64,000 nt of DNA from Pseudomonadota bacterium. Lineage in GTDB: Bacteria > Pseudomonadota > Alphaproteobacteria > Rhodobacterales > Rhodobacteraceae. Below are positions 9,016 to 18,099 of this stretch, piece after piece. Numbering within the stretch: position 1 is the stretch's first letter; each line of letters begins with the position of its first letter. The stretch is from NCBI GenBank assembly GCA_020161655.1, contig JAIUPC010000007.1:62001-126000 (forward strand), in the 5' to 3' direction. The translations under genes were made by a program, and so were the position numbers. The notes beneath the pieces were generated by a model. The model saw nothing but the letters and a program-made list of their open reading frames with translations. It searched no databases and had not been told where the DNA came from.

Positions 9016-9064
9016 TTACGTCACCGATTTCGTGACGCGACGTTATAGTGACGTACACGTCAAC
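9016..9064 (+). promoter_or_regulatory. Cluster of TGACGT half-sites: probable MerR (LiuR-like) operator
   Basis: The segment contains TGACGT-AC-ACGTCA, an inverted repeat at 9049-9062, and a second inverted repeat CGTCAC / GTGACG at 9019-9024 and 9032-9037. A possible -10 element TATAGT (9044-9049) abuts the first. It lies about 80 bases upstream of the second MerR gene and the acyl-CoA dehydrogenase. The layout recalls the ACGT-type palindromes bound by LiuR-family MerR regulators of acyl-CoA catabolism; binding is inferred. Confidence 0.55.
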
Positions 9065-9138
9065 TTCACTTGTAAGGTCGGGCAACGGTTCCGATCTGGC
9101 GTTCAGAAATGCTTGGATTCGGACGAAAGGAATTCGTT

Positions 9139-9531
9139 GTGAACGAAGAAACATTGACCATTCGCGAAATGTGCGAGGCCTTCGAGGTCACCCCGCGCGC
9201 GCTTCGCTTCTATGAGGCGAAGGAGCTCCTCTTTCCGCAGCGGCTTGGCCAGAAGCGCCTTTATACCCGGCGCGACCGGACCAGGCTGAAACTGATCCTG
9301 CGCGGCAAGCGCTTCGGCTTCAGCCTCGAACAGATCCGCCAGCTTCTCGACATGTACGACTTCGAGGAAACCCGCGGATCGCAACTGACCGAAGTCTTCG
9401 ACGCCGCGCGCGATCGGCTGGCCGAATTGCAGCGCCAGCGCGCCGAGCTTGACCAGACCATCGCCGAACTGTCAGAGCAGATCGGTCTGATCGAAAGCAC
9501 CATCGCGTCACGGTCGCAAAGCGCGGCCTGA
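9139..9531 (+). CDS. MerR family transcriptional regulator, LiuR-like
   Basis: A 130-residue MerR regulator: winged helix at about residues 5-75 ([20 protein letters not shown], then [20 protein letters not shown]), then a coiled coil rich in Q and E. GTG at 9139 is preferred because AAAGGA lies nine bases upstream; an ATG at 9109 has no ribosome site. The gene lies 31 bases before the acyl-CoA dehydrogenase and downstream of a palindromic operator cluster, so it probably controls its own operon. It lacks metal-binding cysteines. Control of beta-oxidation genes in response to an acyl-CoA is the most likely role. Confidence 0.87.
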   Translation: MNEETLTIREMCEAFEVTPRALRFYEAKELLFPQRLGQKRLYTRRDRTRLKLILRGKRFGFSLEQIRQLLDMYDFEETRGSQLTEVFDAARDRLAELQRQRAELDQTIAELSEQIGLIESTIASRSQSAA

Positions 9532-9562
9532 CAAAAGAGACCATCAAGGGAGAGAAAGACGC

Positions 9563-11341
9563 ATGCCCAGCTACAACGCCCCGATCCGGGACATCGAATT
9601 TGTTCTGCACGAAGTCCTGAACGTCACCGAAAACGATGTGGCTGGCTATGCCGATCTCGAGCCGGAATTCACTTCGGCCATTCTCGAAGAGGCGGGCAAG
9701 ATCGCCCGCGACGTTCTCGCGCCCCTGAATGCGTCCGGCGATCTGGAAGGCTGCCGTCTTGAAAACGGCGTCGTCCACACGCCGAAGGGCTTCAAGGAAG
9801 CTTTCGAGGCGATGAAGGAAGGCGGCTGGAACGGTCTCGACATCCCCGAGGAATACGGCGGCCAGAACCTGCCTTACGTCCTTGCCTCGGCGGTGGGCGA
9901 GATCTTCGTTTCCGCCAACATGGCCTTCAACATGTACCAGGGCCTGACCCATGGCGCGATCTCGGCGATCCTCGCCCATGGCACGGACGCCCAGAAGACG
10001 ACCTATGTGCCGAAGATGACGAGCCTTGAGTGGACCGGCACCATGAACCTGACGGAGCCGCATGCCGGCACCGATCTTGGCATGCTGCGCACCAAGGCCG
10101 AACCGCAGGCGGATGGCAGCTACAGGATCACCGGCCAGAAGATCTTCATCTCGGCCGGCGATCACGACATGTCGTCGAACGTCATCCATCTGGTCCTGGC
10201 CAAGGCCCCCGGCGGCGGCGAAAGCACCAAGGGCATCTCGCTCTTCATCGTGCCGAAGTTCATGGTGAAGGAAGACGGCTCGCTCGGCGCGCGCAACTCC
10301 CTCTCGGTCGGCAAGATCGAAGAGAAGATGGGCATCCACGGCAATGCCACCTGCGTGATGAACTACGACGGCGCGACCGGCTACCTTCTGGGCGATCTCC
10401 ACAAGGGCATGCGCAACATGTTCACCATGATGAACGAGGCGCGGCTTGGCGTCGCGCTTCAGGGCTATGCCGTGGCCGAGCCCGCATACCAGAATGCCGT
10501 GATCTACGCCAAGGAACGCATTCAGGGCCGCGCCGTGACCGGCGTCGCCAATCCCTCGGGCGCGGCTGACCCGCTGATCGTCCACCCCGACATCCGCCGC
10601 AACCTGATGGACCAGAAGAGCTTCCTCGAAGGCGCCCGCGCCTTCACCTATTGGGGCGCCTCGCTGATCGATGCCGCGCACCGGTCGGGCGACAAGGCGG
10701 CGGACGCGATGATCTCGCTCCTGACCCCGGTCCTCAAGGGCTTCCTGACCGACAAGGGCTTCGAGGTCGCGGTCAACGCCCAGCAGGTCTTCGGTGGCCA
10801 TGGCTATATCGAGGAAACCGGCATGTCGCAGTTCGCCCGCGATGCCCGGATCACCATGATCTACGAAGGCGCCAACGGCGTGCAGGCGCTTGACCTCGTC
10901 GGCCGCAAGCTTGCTGCCGATGGCGGCAAACCGGTCATGGCCTTCTTCGACATGGTGAAGACCTTCATCAAGGAAAACGAAGGCGACGAGGCGCTGAAGG
11001 CGGGCTTCCTCGAACCCCTGAAGGCGGCGTCGAAAGACCTCCAGGCGGCGGGCATGTACTTCATGCAGCAGGGCATGAAGAACCCCAATGCAGCACTCTC
11101 CGGCTCCAATGACTTCATGCACCTCTTCGGCCATGTCTGCCTCGGCCTGATGTGGGCACGCTCGGCCAAGGCGGCACTTGCGGCCCTCGCGGCGGGCGCC
11201 TCCGACAAGGACTTCTACGAGACCAAGATCGCCACCGGGCGCTACTACATGGCGCGCCAGCTGCCGATGACGGCGACCCACCTCGCCCGCATCCAGTCAG
11301 GCGCGGAGCCGGTAATGGCGCTCCCCGCAGAGGCGTTCTAG
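9563..11341 (+). CDS. Acyl-CoA dehydrogenase, long C-terminal-domain type (DmdC/FadE-like)
   Basis: FAD-dependent enzyme of 592 residues that forms a trans-2 double bond in an acyl-CoA. Recognisable blocks are [38 protein letters not shown] and [18 protein letters not shown], where the glutamate at about residue 435 corresponds to the catalytic base of the DmdC group. A C-terminal extension after residue 460 distinguishes it from 380-residue short-chain enzymes. GGGAGAG precedes the start. With the thiolase and FadJ downstream it makes a nearly complete beta-oxidation set. Substrate chain length is uncertain, and a role in methylmercaptopropionyl-CoA oxidation cannot be excluded. Confidence 0.92.
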   Translation: MPSYNAPIRDIEFVLHEVLNVTENDVAGYADLEPEFTSAILEEAGKIARDVLAPLNASGDLEGCRLENGVVHTPKGFKEAFEAMKEGGWNGLDIPEEYGGQNLPYVLASAVGEIFVSANMAFNMYQGLTHGAISAILAHGTDAQKTTYVPKMTSLEWTGTMNLTEPHAGTDLGMLRTKAEPQADGSYRITGQKIFISAGDHDMSSNVIHLVLAKAPGGGESTKGISLFIVPKFMVKEDGSLGARNSLSVGKIEEKMGIHGNATCVMNYDGATGYLLGDLHKGMRNMFTMMNEARLGVALQGYAVAEPAYQNAVIYAKERIQGRAVTGVANPSGAADPLIVHPDIRRNLMDQKSFLEGARAFTYWGASLIDAAHRSGDKAADAMISLLTPVLKGFLTDKGFEVAVNAQQVFGGHGYIEETGMSQFARDARITMIYEGANGVQALDLVGRKLAADGGKPVMAFFDMVKTFIKENEGDEALKAGFLEPLKAASKDLQAAGMYFMQQGMKNPNAALSGSNDFMHLFGHVCLGLMWARSAKAALAALAAGASDKDFYETKIATGRYYMARQLPMTATHLARIQSGAEPVMALPAEAF

Positions 11342-11412
11342 GGTCCGGCCATAACAAACCGAGACGGTGCTGGACGATATCCGGCGCCGCCGCCCGACCG
11401 ACCGGAGGAACG

Positions 11413-11625
11413 ATGCCGAAACGCCTGCGCCTGACCCGACGCTTCCCCGCCGCGATGACGAACGACGCCTATCGCGCGCTCCAGCGCTTCGCGGAAGAAG
11501 CCGGCCTCAGCCAGGATGAGGCGCTGACCTTCGTCTTCGAGAATTTCGGCTCGGTGATGGACAAGGAAAACCTCGGCCATCGGCTCAGGCTCTTCAAGGC
11601 GGAGCTGGAAGACCGGAAGGCGTGA
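11413..11625 (+). CDS. Small protein, possible ribbon-helix-helix fold
   Basis: A 70-residue basic protein with GGAGGAA five bases upstream of its ATG. The order of segments, a basic strand (KRLRLTRRF), a helix around residues 17-31 and a second helix around 33-47, would fit a ribbon-helix-helix DNA-binding fold, but no signature motif proves it. It lies just downstream of the acyl-CoA dehydrogenase, probably in the same transcript. Function is unknown. Confidence 0.6.
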   Translation: MPKRLRLTRRFPAAMTNDAYRALQRFAEEAGLSQDEALTFVFENFGSVMDKENLGHRLRLFKAELEDRKA

Positions 11626-11647
11626 GGCAAGGAGGAGAGGACGGAAT

Positions 11648-11880
11648 GGGTATTTGGACAACGAAGAAGCGGAAAGCACGCCCCGGCACCGACGCCGGCC
11701 CTCAAACCTGGGGTGCTTCTCGTCAAGACCGGGGCGGCTTCTCCGTTGGCGGCCATCGGCTCCCCAGCCTGTACCGCAAGGAAAAGGCTCGGCGATTCTG
11801 GTTAACAAATCCCTCCGCTTCTTCGTTGTGAAAGTACCCCACGGGGGGTGCGGGGGGTGTGAAACCCCCCGCTTCCGCCA
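11648..11880. repeat. Dispersed repeat with inverted ends (MITE/REP-like)
   Basis: This gene-free stretch is bounded by a 26-bp inverted repeat: 11648-11673 and 11814-11839 match at 23 of 26 positions (core ACAACGAAGAAGCGGA). The right end continues into a GC hairpin, GCGGGGGGT / ACCCCCCGC on the minus strand. Positions 11821-11880, read on the minus strand, match 16621-16680 at 54 of 60 positions. The middle holds GTTAAC and no convincing gene. It is probably a non-coding dispersed element of the genome. Confidence 0.65.
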
Positions 11881-11899
11881 GCAGAGAGGAACCTGACCC

Positions 11900-12526
11900 A
11901 TGACGGCACAGCTCCATTGCTTCGGCGAAAGCGGCAACTGCTACAAGGCGGCGCTCACCATGGCGCTTTCCGGCTATGACTGGGAACCGGTCTATGTCGA
12001 CTTCTTCCACGGCGCCGCGCGGACGCCGGACTACCTCGCGCTGAACGAGATGGGCGAGGCGCCGGTTTTCGTCGAAGGCAGCCTCACGCTGACCCAGTCC
12101 TGCGTGATCCAGCTTCATGTCGCCGAAAAGACCGGCAAGCTCATGGGCGGCGACCGGGACGAGATCCTGCGCTGGCTTTTCTGGGACGGCCAGAAGGGCA
12201 CGGGCCAGCAGGGTTCCTTGCGCTTCCTGATGAACTTCCTGCCGGAAGAGAAGCGCCCAAAGGAGGCGATCAAATGGCTCTCGGGCCGGGTGATGGCAGC
12301 GCTCGGCACGCTCGACCGCCACCTTCAGGGCCGCGACTGGATGGTGGGCACAGCGCCGACCATCGCCGACACCGCCTGCTGCGGCTATCTCTATTACCCC
12401 GAGCCCTGGGGCTTTGCCCGCAAGGATTTCCCCAGCATCGACCGCTGGCTCGACCGCATCGCGGCCCTGCCGGGCTGGAAGCATCCCTATGACATGATGC
12501 CCGGCAACCCTTCCGACCGGGCCTGA
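11900..12526 (+). CDS. Glutathione S-transferase family protein
   Basis: A 208-residue cytosolic GST-like protein. The N-terminal thioredoxin-like domain (residues 1-80) contains the GESGNCYKAALT segment in place of the usual catalytic Ser/Cys region and the conserved EAPVFVEG-S...TQS glutathione-binding motif (cis-Pro region). The helical C-terminal domain shows TIADTACCGYLYY, the N-capping box. The presence of this gene between acyl-CoA dehydrogenase and thiolase is not explained by beta-oxidation; it may handle reactive by-products. A ribosome site AGAGAGGAA is visible. Glutathione transfer activity is presumed only. Confidence 0.85.
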   Translation: MTAQLHCFGESGNCYKAALTMALSGYDWEPVYVDFFHGAARTPDYLALNEMGEAPVFVEGSLTLTQSCVIQLHVAEKTGKLMGGDRDEILRWLFWDGQKGTGQQGSLRFLMNFLPEEKRPKEAIKWLSGRVMAALGTLDRHLQGRDWMVGTAPTIADTACCGYLYYPEPWGFARKDFPSIDRWLDRIAALPGWKHPYDMMPGNPSDRA

Positions 12527-12540
12527 GCGGAGGAACTGAC

Positions 12541-12726
12541 ATGAAGTGGCTGCTCGTCGCGATCATCTACACCGTCACCGCCGAAAGCGTGCCTTCGGAG
12601 GTGCGTATCCACGAAACCCCCATGGCCAGCGAGGCCCTCTGTGAGACGGCCCGCGCCAAGGTGGAAGACCAACTGAGAACCCGCGCGATCACCGTCAAGG
12701 CGACTTGCGTCCAGGTCAGCGAATAA
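12541..12726 (+). CDS. Small protein with hydrophobic N-terminus
   Basis: A 61-residue protein beginning MKWLLVAIIYTVTAES, which looks like a short signal or anchor sequence, followed by two cysteines (about residues 34 and 56) that could form a disulfide in the periplasm. GGAGGAA lies six bases upstream of the ATG, and the gene sits 14 bases after the GST gene and 9 before the thiolase gene, so it is very likely cotranscribed. No family recognised; function unknown. Confidence 0.7.
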   Translation: MKWLLVAIIYTVTAESVPSEVRIHETPMASEALCETARAKVEDQLRTRAITVKATCVQVSE

Positions 12727-12735
12727 CCGGAGAAC

Positions 12736-13950
12736 ATGATGACAGAAGCATATATTTACGACGCCGTCCGTTCGCCCCGCGGCAAGGGCCGCCCCGACGG
12801 ATCATTGCATGAACTGACCTCCGTGTCGCTTTCGGCCAAGGTGCTGAACGCGGTGAAGGCGCGTAACAACCTCGACGGCCACGCGGTCGAGGACGTGATC
12901 TGGGGCAATGTCACGCAAGTCGGCGAACAGGGCGGCTGCCTCGCGCGCTCCGCCGTTCTCCTCTCGGACCTTGACGAGAAGATCCCCGGCCTTGCCATCA
13001 ACCGCTTCTGTGCGAGCGGGATGGAGGCGGTGAACCTCGCCGCCAACCAGGTCAAGGGCGGCGCCGGCAATGGCTATATCGCCGGCGGGGTCGAGATGAT
13101 GGGCCGCGTCGCCATGGGCTCCGACGGCGCCGCGATCGCCGTCGATCCGACGCTGGCCTTCAAGACCTATTTCGTGCCGCAGGGCATTTCGGCCGACATC
13201 ATCGCCACCGAATACGGTTTCTCCCGCGACGATGCCGACGCGCTTGCGGTGGAATCGCAGAAACGTGCCGCAGAGGCGTGGAAAGACAAGCGTTTCGCGA
13301 AGTCGGTCCTGACGATCCGCGACCAGAACGGCCTCGCCATCCTCGATCATGACGAATACATGCGCCCCGGCACGGACATGCAGACCTTGGGCGCGCTCAA
13401 GGCCTCGTTCCGGGACATGGGCGAGGTCATGCCCGGCTTCGACAAGCTGGCGCTGATGAAATACCCGCATCTTGAGGCGATCAACCACATCCACCATGCC
13501 GGCAATTCCTCTGGCATCGTCGATGGCGCAGCCGCCGTCCTGATCGGCAACAAGGAGTTTGGTGAGGCCCACGGGCTGAAGCCGCGCGCCCGTATCCGCG
13601 CCACGGCCAAGATCGGCACCGATCCGACGATCATGCTGACCGGCCCGGTCCCGGTGACGGAAAAGATCCTGAAGGACTCTGGCATGTCAATCAAGGACAT
13701 CGACCTTTTCGAGGTGAACGAGGCCTTCGCTTCCGTGGTCCTCCGGTTCATGCAGGCCTTCGACGTCGATCATTCCAAGGTCAACGTCAACGGCGGCTCC
13801 ATCGCCATGGGCCATCCCCTTGGCGCCACCGGGGCGATCATCATCGGCACGCTTCTGGATGAGCTGGAGCGCACCGGCAAGGGTACCGGCCTTGCCACGC
13901 TCTGCATCGCTTCCGGCATGGGTGCCGCGACGATCATCGAGCGGGTCTGA
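12736..13950 (+). CDS. fadA: Acetyl-CoA C-acyltransferase (thiolase)
   Basis: A 404-residue type II thiolase that cleaves 3-ketoacyl-CoA with CoA to acetyl-CoA and a shortened acyl-CoA. The nucleophilic cysteine is C92 in [11 protein letters not shown]; the other catalytic residues lie in [16 protein letters not shown] and TLCIASGMG (cysteine about 390). Two adjacent ATG codons follow GGAGA, so the start may be three bases further on. The stop overlaps the start of the cupin gene (TGATG), which links it to cupin and fadJ in one operon. The neighbours favour a degradative rather than a biosynthetic role. Confidence 0.94.
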   Translation: MMTEAYIYDAVRSPRGKGRPDGSLHELTSVSLSAKVLNAVKARNNLDGHAVEDVIWGNVTQVGEQGGCLARSAVLLSDLDEKIPGLAINRFCASGMEAVNLAANQVKGGAGNGYIAGGVEMMGRVAMGSDGAAIAVDPTLAFKTYFVPQGISADIIATEYGFSRDDADALAVESQKRAAEAWKDKRFAKSVLTIRDQNGLAILDHDEYMRPGTDMQTLGALKASFRDMGEVMPGFDKLALMKYPHLEAINHIHHAGNSSGIVDGAAAVLIGNKEFGEAHGLKPRARIRATAKIGTDPTIMLTGPVPVTEKILKDSGMSIKDIDLFEVNEAFASVVLRFMQAFDVDHSKVNVNGGSIAMGHPLGATGAIIIGTLLDELERTGKGTGLATLCIASGMGAATIIERV

Positions 13951-14420
13951 TGGCGATCTTCCTGAAGGACAGCGTGCCAGTGACCGAGGGGGTGTCGGGC
14001 TATCCCGCCCCCTACAACCTCGGGCGCGGCAATCTTGTCTATCGCCACTACACCGAGGCCGGCGGGCTGACCCAGTTCGGCGCGGCGGTCGAGACGCTGT
14101 TGCCCGGCGGCCAGAGCAGCCAGATGCACTGGGAGGAACGCGAGGATGAGTTCCTGCTGATGCTCTCGGGCCGGGTGACCGTGGTCGAGGACGGCGTGGA
14201 GACCGAGATCGGCCCCGGCGACACCTGCGTCTGGAAGGCAGGCACGCCGGTTGCCCATTGCCTGAAGAACAAGGGGACCACGCCCGCGACCTATCTGATC
14301 GTCGGCACGCGCGACCCCCGGAACATCACCCACTACCCCGGTCTGGACATGCTGGCCTCGCCGCGGGGTTACACCCATTTGGACGGAACGCCCTACCCCA
14401 AGGAGGGAAAGAAGACATGA
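13950..14420 (+). CDS. Cupin domain protein in the beta-oxidation operon
   Basis: A 156-residue single-domain cupin. Motif 1 is recognisable in [22 protein letters not shown], with H and E ligand candidates, and motif 2 in [18 protein letters not shown]. It would fold as a small beta-barrel that may bind a divalent metal. The start shares one base with the thiolase stop and the stop overlaps the fadJ start by four bases, so expression is tightly coupled to beta-oxidation enzymes. Its role is unknown; sensing or sequestering an intermediate, or an isomerase function, are only possibilities. Confidence 0.8.
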   Translation: MAIFLKDSVPVTEGVSGYPAPYNLGRGNLVYRHYTEAGGLTQFGAAVETLLPGGQSSQMHWEEREDEFLLMLSGRVTVVEDGVETEIGPGDTCVWKAGTPVAHCLKNKGTTPATYLIVGTRDPRNITHYPGLDMLASPRGYTHLDGTPYPKEGKKT

Positions 14421-16618
14421 CCGATTTCACCTATTCCGTTGACGCCGATGGCGTCGCCACCATCACCTGGGACGTTCCCGGCAAGTCGATGAACGTGATG
14501 AGCCGCGAGGGTTTCGCGCTTGTGAGCGGGATGGTCGACAAGGCGCTCGCCGATCCGGCCGTCAAGGGCATCATCGTCACCTCTGGCAAGGATACCTTCG
14601 CCGGGGGCATGGACCTCAACGTCCTCGCCTCGATCCGCGAGAAGGCGGGCAAGGAGCCGGCGCAGGCGCTGTTCGACTTCACCATGTCGGGCCATCACAT
14701 CCTGCGCAAACTGGAACGTGCCGGCATGGACCCGAAGTCGCTGAAGGGCGGCAAGCCGGTCGTCTGCGCGATTCCGGGCACCTCGGCCGGGATCGGCACC
14801 GAAGTGGCGCTCGCCTGCCACCGCCGGATCATGGCCGACAATCCGAAGGCCAAGATCGGCCTGCCGGAGATCCTCGTCGGCCTCTTCCCCGGCGGCGGCG
14901 GCACCACGCGGTTCAGCCGCATGGTCGGTGCCATGGCGGCGGCGCCGGTCCTCCTGGAAGGCAAGATGCTTGATGCGAAGAAGGCCAAGGCGGCGGGGCT
15001 GATTGATGAGGTCGTGGCGCCGGAAGACCTTCTGAAGCGGGCCAAGGAATGGGTTCTGTCGGCGACGGATGCGGAGATTGTCAAGCCCTGGGACCAGAAG
15101 GGCTTCAAGATGCCGGGCGGCGCGCCCTATCATCCGGCGGGCTTCATGACCTTCGTTGGTGCGAATGCCATGGTTCATGGCAAGACCCAAGGCGTCTATC
15201 CGGCGGCGAAGGCGCTTCTGGCGGCGGTCTATGAAGGCGCGCTGGTTCCCTTCGACACTGCCCTGAAGATCGAGGCGCGCTGGTTCACCAATGTGCTGAT
15301 GAACCCCTCCTCCTCGGCGATGATCCGGTCCTTGTTCCTGAACAAGGAAGCGCTGGAAAAGGGTGCGAACCGTCCGCAGGTGGCAGACCAGCGGGTGAAG
15401 AAGGTCGGCATCCTCGGTGCCGGCATGATGGGCGCCGGCATCGCCTATGTCTCGGCCAATGCCGGGATCGAAGTAGTGCTGATCGACGCGGCGCAAGAGG
15501 CAGCGGACCGCGGCAAGGCGCATTCGGCGGACCTTCTCGACAAGGGCATGAAGCGCGGCGCCGTGAGCCAGGCCAAGAAGGACGAGGTTCTGGGCCGCAT
15601 CACCGCGACGACCGACTACGCGAAGCTTGAAGGCTGCGACCTGATCGTCGAGGCGGTGTTCGAGGATGTGAAGGTCAAGGCCGATGTGACCGCCAAGGCC
15701 GAGGCAGTGATCCCGGCGACGGCGATCTTTGCCACCAACACCTCGACCTTGCCAATCTCGGAACTTGCCAAGGCCTCGAAGCGCCCCGACGAATTCATCG
15801 GCATCCACTTCTTCTCACCCGTCGACAAGATGAACCTTGTCGAGATCATCAAGGGCAAGAAGACCGGTGAAGTCGCGGTGGCCAAGGCCTTGGATTTCGT
15901 GCGCCAGATCCGGAAGACCCCGATCGTCGTCAATGACGCGCGGTTCTTCTACGCCAACCGCTGCATCATTCCCTATATCAACGAGGGCATCCGCATGGTG
16001 GCCGAAGGCGTCGAGCCGGCGCTGGTCGAGAATGCGGCGAAGCTTCTCGGCTTCCCGCTCGGGCCGCTGCAACTGGTCGACGAGACCTCCATCGACCTCG
16101 GCGTGAAGATCGCCAAGGCGACCAAGGCGGCGATGGGCGATGCCTATCCCGACGGCGCGGTGGACGAGGTTCTGTTCGCCATGGCCGGCAAGGGCCGCAT
16201 GGGGCGGAAAGCCAATGCGGGCTTCTATGCCTATGACGAAAAGGGCGGGCGGCTTGGCCTTTGGGGCGAGCTTGGCGCCAACTGGCCAGTGTCTGACGAT
16301 CAGCCGGAACTGACCGAAGTGCAGCACCGGCTGATGATGGCGCAGGTGCTGGAGGCGGTCCGCGCGCTGGAAGAGGGTGTCCTTGAGGACATCCGCGAAG
16401 GCGATGTCGGCGCCATCCTCGGCTGGGGTTTCGCACCCTGGTCGGGTGGCCCCTTCTCCTGGCTCGACATCATCGGGGCGGACAAGGCCGTGGCGATCTG
16501 CGACGGTCTGGAAAAGGCGCATGGCGCGCGGTTTGCGGCACCAAAGCTTCTGCGCGACCTCGCCGCCAAGGGCCAGACCTTCTACGGGCGCTTCGGCGCC
16601 GGTGCGAAGGCGGCCTGA
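14417..16618 (+). CDS. fadJ: Multifunctional 3-hydroxyacyl-CoA dehydrogenase / enoyl-CoA hydratase
   Basis: A 733-residue fusion enzyme for the middle two steps of beta-oxidation. The N-terminal enoyl-CoA hydratase domain (about 1-190) includes GGMDLN and the [17 protein letters not shown] and [15 protein letters not shown] stretches. The NAD-binding domain begins near residue 330 with [16 protein letters not shown] and continues with ATNTSTLPI and [10 protein letters not shown]; two C-terminal 3HCDH domains follow. GGAGGG lies upstream of the ATG, which overlaps the cupin stop (ATGA). With the thiolase it probably forms the trifunctional complex. The gene is followed by a hairpin repeat. Confidence 0.95.
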   Translation: MTDFTYSVDADGVATITWDVPGKSMNVMSREGFALVSGMVDKALADPAVKGIIVTSGKDTFAGGMDLNVLASIREKAGKEPAQALFDFTMSGHHILRKLERAGMDPKSLKGGKPVVCAIPGTSAGIGTEVALACHRRIMADNPKAKIGLPEILVGLFPGGGGTTRFSRMVGAMAAAPVLLEGKMLDAKKAKAAGLIDEVVAPEDLLKRAKEWVLSATDAEIVKPWDQKGFKMPGGAPYHPAGFMTFVGANAMVHGKTQGVYPAAKALLAAVYEGALVPFDTALKIEARWFTNVLMNPSSSAMIRSLFLNKEALEKGANRPQVADQRVKKVGILGAGMMGAGIAYVSANAGIEVVLIDAAQEAADRGKAHSADLLDKGMKRGAVSQAKKDEVLGRITATTDYAKLEGCDLIVEAVFEDVKVKADVTAKAEAVIPATAIFATNTSTLPISELAKASKRPDEFIGIHFFSPVDKMNLVEIIKGKKTGEVAVAKALDFVRQIRKTPIVVNDARFFYANRCIIPYINEGIRMVAEGVEPALVENAAKLLGFPLGPLQLVDETSIDLGVKIAKATKAAMGDAYPDGAVDEVLFAMAGKGRMGRKANAGFYAYDEKGGRLGLWGELGANWPVSDDQPELTEVQHRLMMAQVLEAVRALEEGVLEDIREGDVGAILGWGFAPWSGGPFSWLDIIGADKAVAICDGLEKAHGARFAAPKLLRDLAAKGQTFYGRFGAGAKAA

Positions 16619-16620
16619 TG

Positions 16621-16680
16621 CGGCGGCAGCGGGGGGTTTCACACCCCCCGCACCCCTCGTGGGGTATTTGGACAACGAAG
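16621..16680. repeat. 60-bp hairpin repeat between fadJ and the SDR gene
   Basis: This segment contains GCGGGGGGT / ACCCCCCGC around a 5-base loop and a second small stem ACCCC / GGGGT, ending in GGACAACGAAG. It matches the minus strand of 11821-11880 at 54 of 60 positions. It lies between two convergent genes and could end transcription from both, but it is best seen as a dispersed repeat unit. Confidence 0.7.
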
Positions 16681-16685
16681 GGCGG

Positions 16686-17387
16686 TCAGACCGAGCGGGT
16701 CAGGCCGCCATCGACGCGGAGGTTCTGGCCGGTGATGTAGCCGGCCCCGTCCGACAGAAGGAAGGCGACGGTCGCCGCGATTTCGTCCGAGCGGCCGTAG
16801 CGGCCCATCGGCACCATGTCGCGCCGTTCCTCCGTCGCGGGCAGGCTGTCGATCCAGCCGGGGAGGACGTTGTTCATGCGGACGTTCTTCGCGGCATAGT
16901 CATCGCAGAAGATCTTGGTGAAGCTCGCAAGGCCGGCGCGGGCGACGGCGGAGGTCGGGAACATCGCCGCAGGCTCAAAAGCCCAGGCGGTGGAGATGTT
17001 GACGATGGCGCCGCCGCCGCCAGCAACCATGGCCGGCGTCACCAGCCGGACTGCGCGGACGACGTTGAGGAAATAGACGTCGAGGCCCTTGTGCCAATCC
17101 TCATCCGTGATCTCGAGGATCGGCGCGCGTGGCCCGTGGCCGGCGGAATTGACGAGCCCGTCGATCCGGCCCCATTTCGCCATCGCCTGATCGACCAGCC
17201 GGGCGAGGTCTTCGCTGCTCTGGTTCGATCCGGTCACGCCGAGGCCGCCAAGCTCTGCCGCCAGCGCCTCGCCCTTGCCGGAAGACGACAGGATCGCGAC
17301 CTTCCAGCCATCCGCCGCCAGCCGCCGTGCGACGGCCGCCCCCATCCCCGAACCGCCCGCCGTGATGAGCGCCACCTTCTCAGCCAT
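16686..17387 (-). CDS. SDR-family protein lacking the YxxxK catalytic pair
   Basis: A 233-residue Rossmann-fold protein of the short-chain dehydrogenase/reductase superfamily. The nucleotide loop TAGGSGMG, the LVNSAGHGPRAP segment (NAG-equivalent) and the C-terminal GYITGQNLRVDGG are clear. The strand NISTAWAF keeps the serine region, but where YxxxK is expected the sequence reads TSAVARAGL, giving S and R at best alignment. It may be catalytically altered or use other residues. It is convergent with fadJ and stands alone on its strand. A reductase role is doubtful without biochemical data; the family assignment is firm. Confidence 0.82.
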   Translation of the reverse strand: MAEKVALITAGGSGMGAAVARRLAADGWKVAILSSSGKGEALAAELGGLGVTGSNQSSEDLARLVDQAMAKWGRIDGLVNSAGHGPRAPILEITDEDWHKGLDVYFLNVVRAVRLVTPAMVAGGGGAIVNISTAWAFEPAAMFPTSAVARAGLASFTKIFCDDYAAKNVRMNNVLPGWIDSLPATEERRDMVPMGRYGRSDEIAATVAFLLSDGAGYITGQNLRVDGGLTRSV

Positions 17388-17436
17388 GTGCTACCCTCCT
17401 GATTTACACCGAGGCTAGCCCGGCCCGGCACCACTG

Positions 17437-18090
17437 TCACGGGTCGAAGCGGTAGCCGAAGCGGGCGATGTCGGGGGCGCAGATCTCGGCGACGGTAGCT
17501 GCTGCGGCGTCGGAGTAATAGCCGCGCCAGTCGGGGTTGCGGTCGGAGGGATTGGCGATGGGCAGCGGTCCGAGGCGGAAGCCGAGATGCGCTTCAAGCG
17601 GTGCGGCATCGGCTTCGAAATGCTCAAGACGCAGGAGGAGGTCGCAGCGTTCCTTGCCGGCGGCGTCGGTCACGTAGCTGGCATAGGGGTTGCCGCCGAT
17701 GGCGGCGCGGGTCTCAGCCGCGGCGAGGAAGCCGTTGAAGTCCAGTGACTTGGCAAGCGCCACGGCGGGGTGGGCGAAGGTCTGGACCTTGAGCCAGTGA
17801 TAGTAGCTCACCATCCGGTCCCACGGGTTGCGGACGAGGGCGAAGGTAAAGAAGCTCGCGATCTCCTCATCGGAGGCAAGCCCCCGGATGTCCCTGAGCG
17901 TCGCGTGTTTCCAGAGCCGCCCCGCCGTCTCAACCCCCTTGAGCCGAGCCTTGCGGGCACGGGCCTTGGGGGTGTCGCCGACGATCACGTCATCCTTCAT
18001 CGCCCGCGCCTCAAGTGCCAGGGTCAGCGCGGTGCCGCCCGTCTTCGGGATATGGATGAAGATGTAGCGGCGGCCGCGCGAGAGGATCAT
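17437..18090 (-). CDS. Sulfotransferase family protein
   Basis: A 217-residue PAPS-dependent sulfotransferase-like protein. The 5'-phosphosulfate loop is FIHIPKTGGTALTL near residues 11-24 and the 3'-phosphate motif is FALVRNPWDRMVSYYHW near 83-99. No signal peptide or membrane segment is visible, so it should act in the cytoplasm. The acceptor could be a carbohydrate or lipid, which cannot be told from the sequence. It begins nine bases after the end of the upstream DMT transporter gene on the same strand, so the two may be cotranscribed. The family call is good. Confidence 0.82.
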   Translation of the reverse strand: MILSRGRRYIFIHIPKTGGTALTLALEARAMKDDVIVGDTPKARARKARLKGVETAGRLWKHATLRDIRGLASDEEIASFFTFALVRNPWDRMVSYYHWLKVQTFAHPAVALAKSLDFNGFLAAAETRAAIGGNPYASYVTDAAGKERCDLLLRLEHFEADAAPLEAHLGFRLGPLPIANPSDRNPDWRGYYSDAAAATVAEICAPDIARFGYRFDP

Positions 18091-18099
18091 GGGGGAAGA

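Noticed and set aside
9320-11281. 653-codon minus-strand frame opposite the acyl-CoA dehydrogenase gene.
   Set aside because: Shadow frame; the plus-strand gene has catalytic motifs and family length.
11622-11831. 69-codon open frame inside the repeat region.
   Set aside because: It spans the inverted-repeat arm and GC-rich repeat, lacks a ribosome site of its own and its protein has no recognisable pattern.
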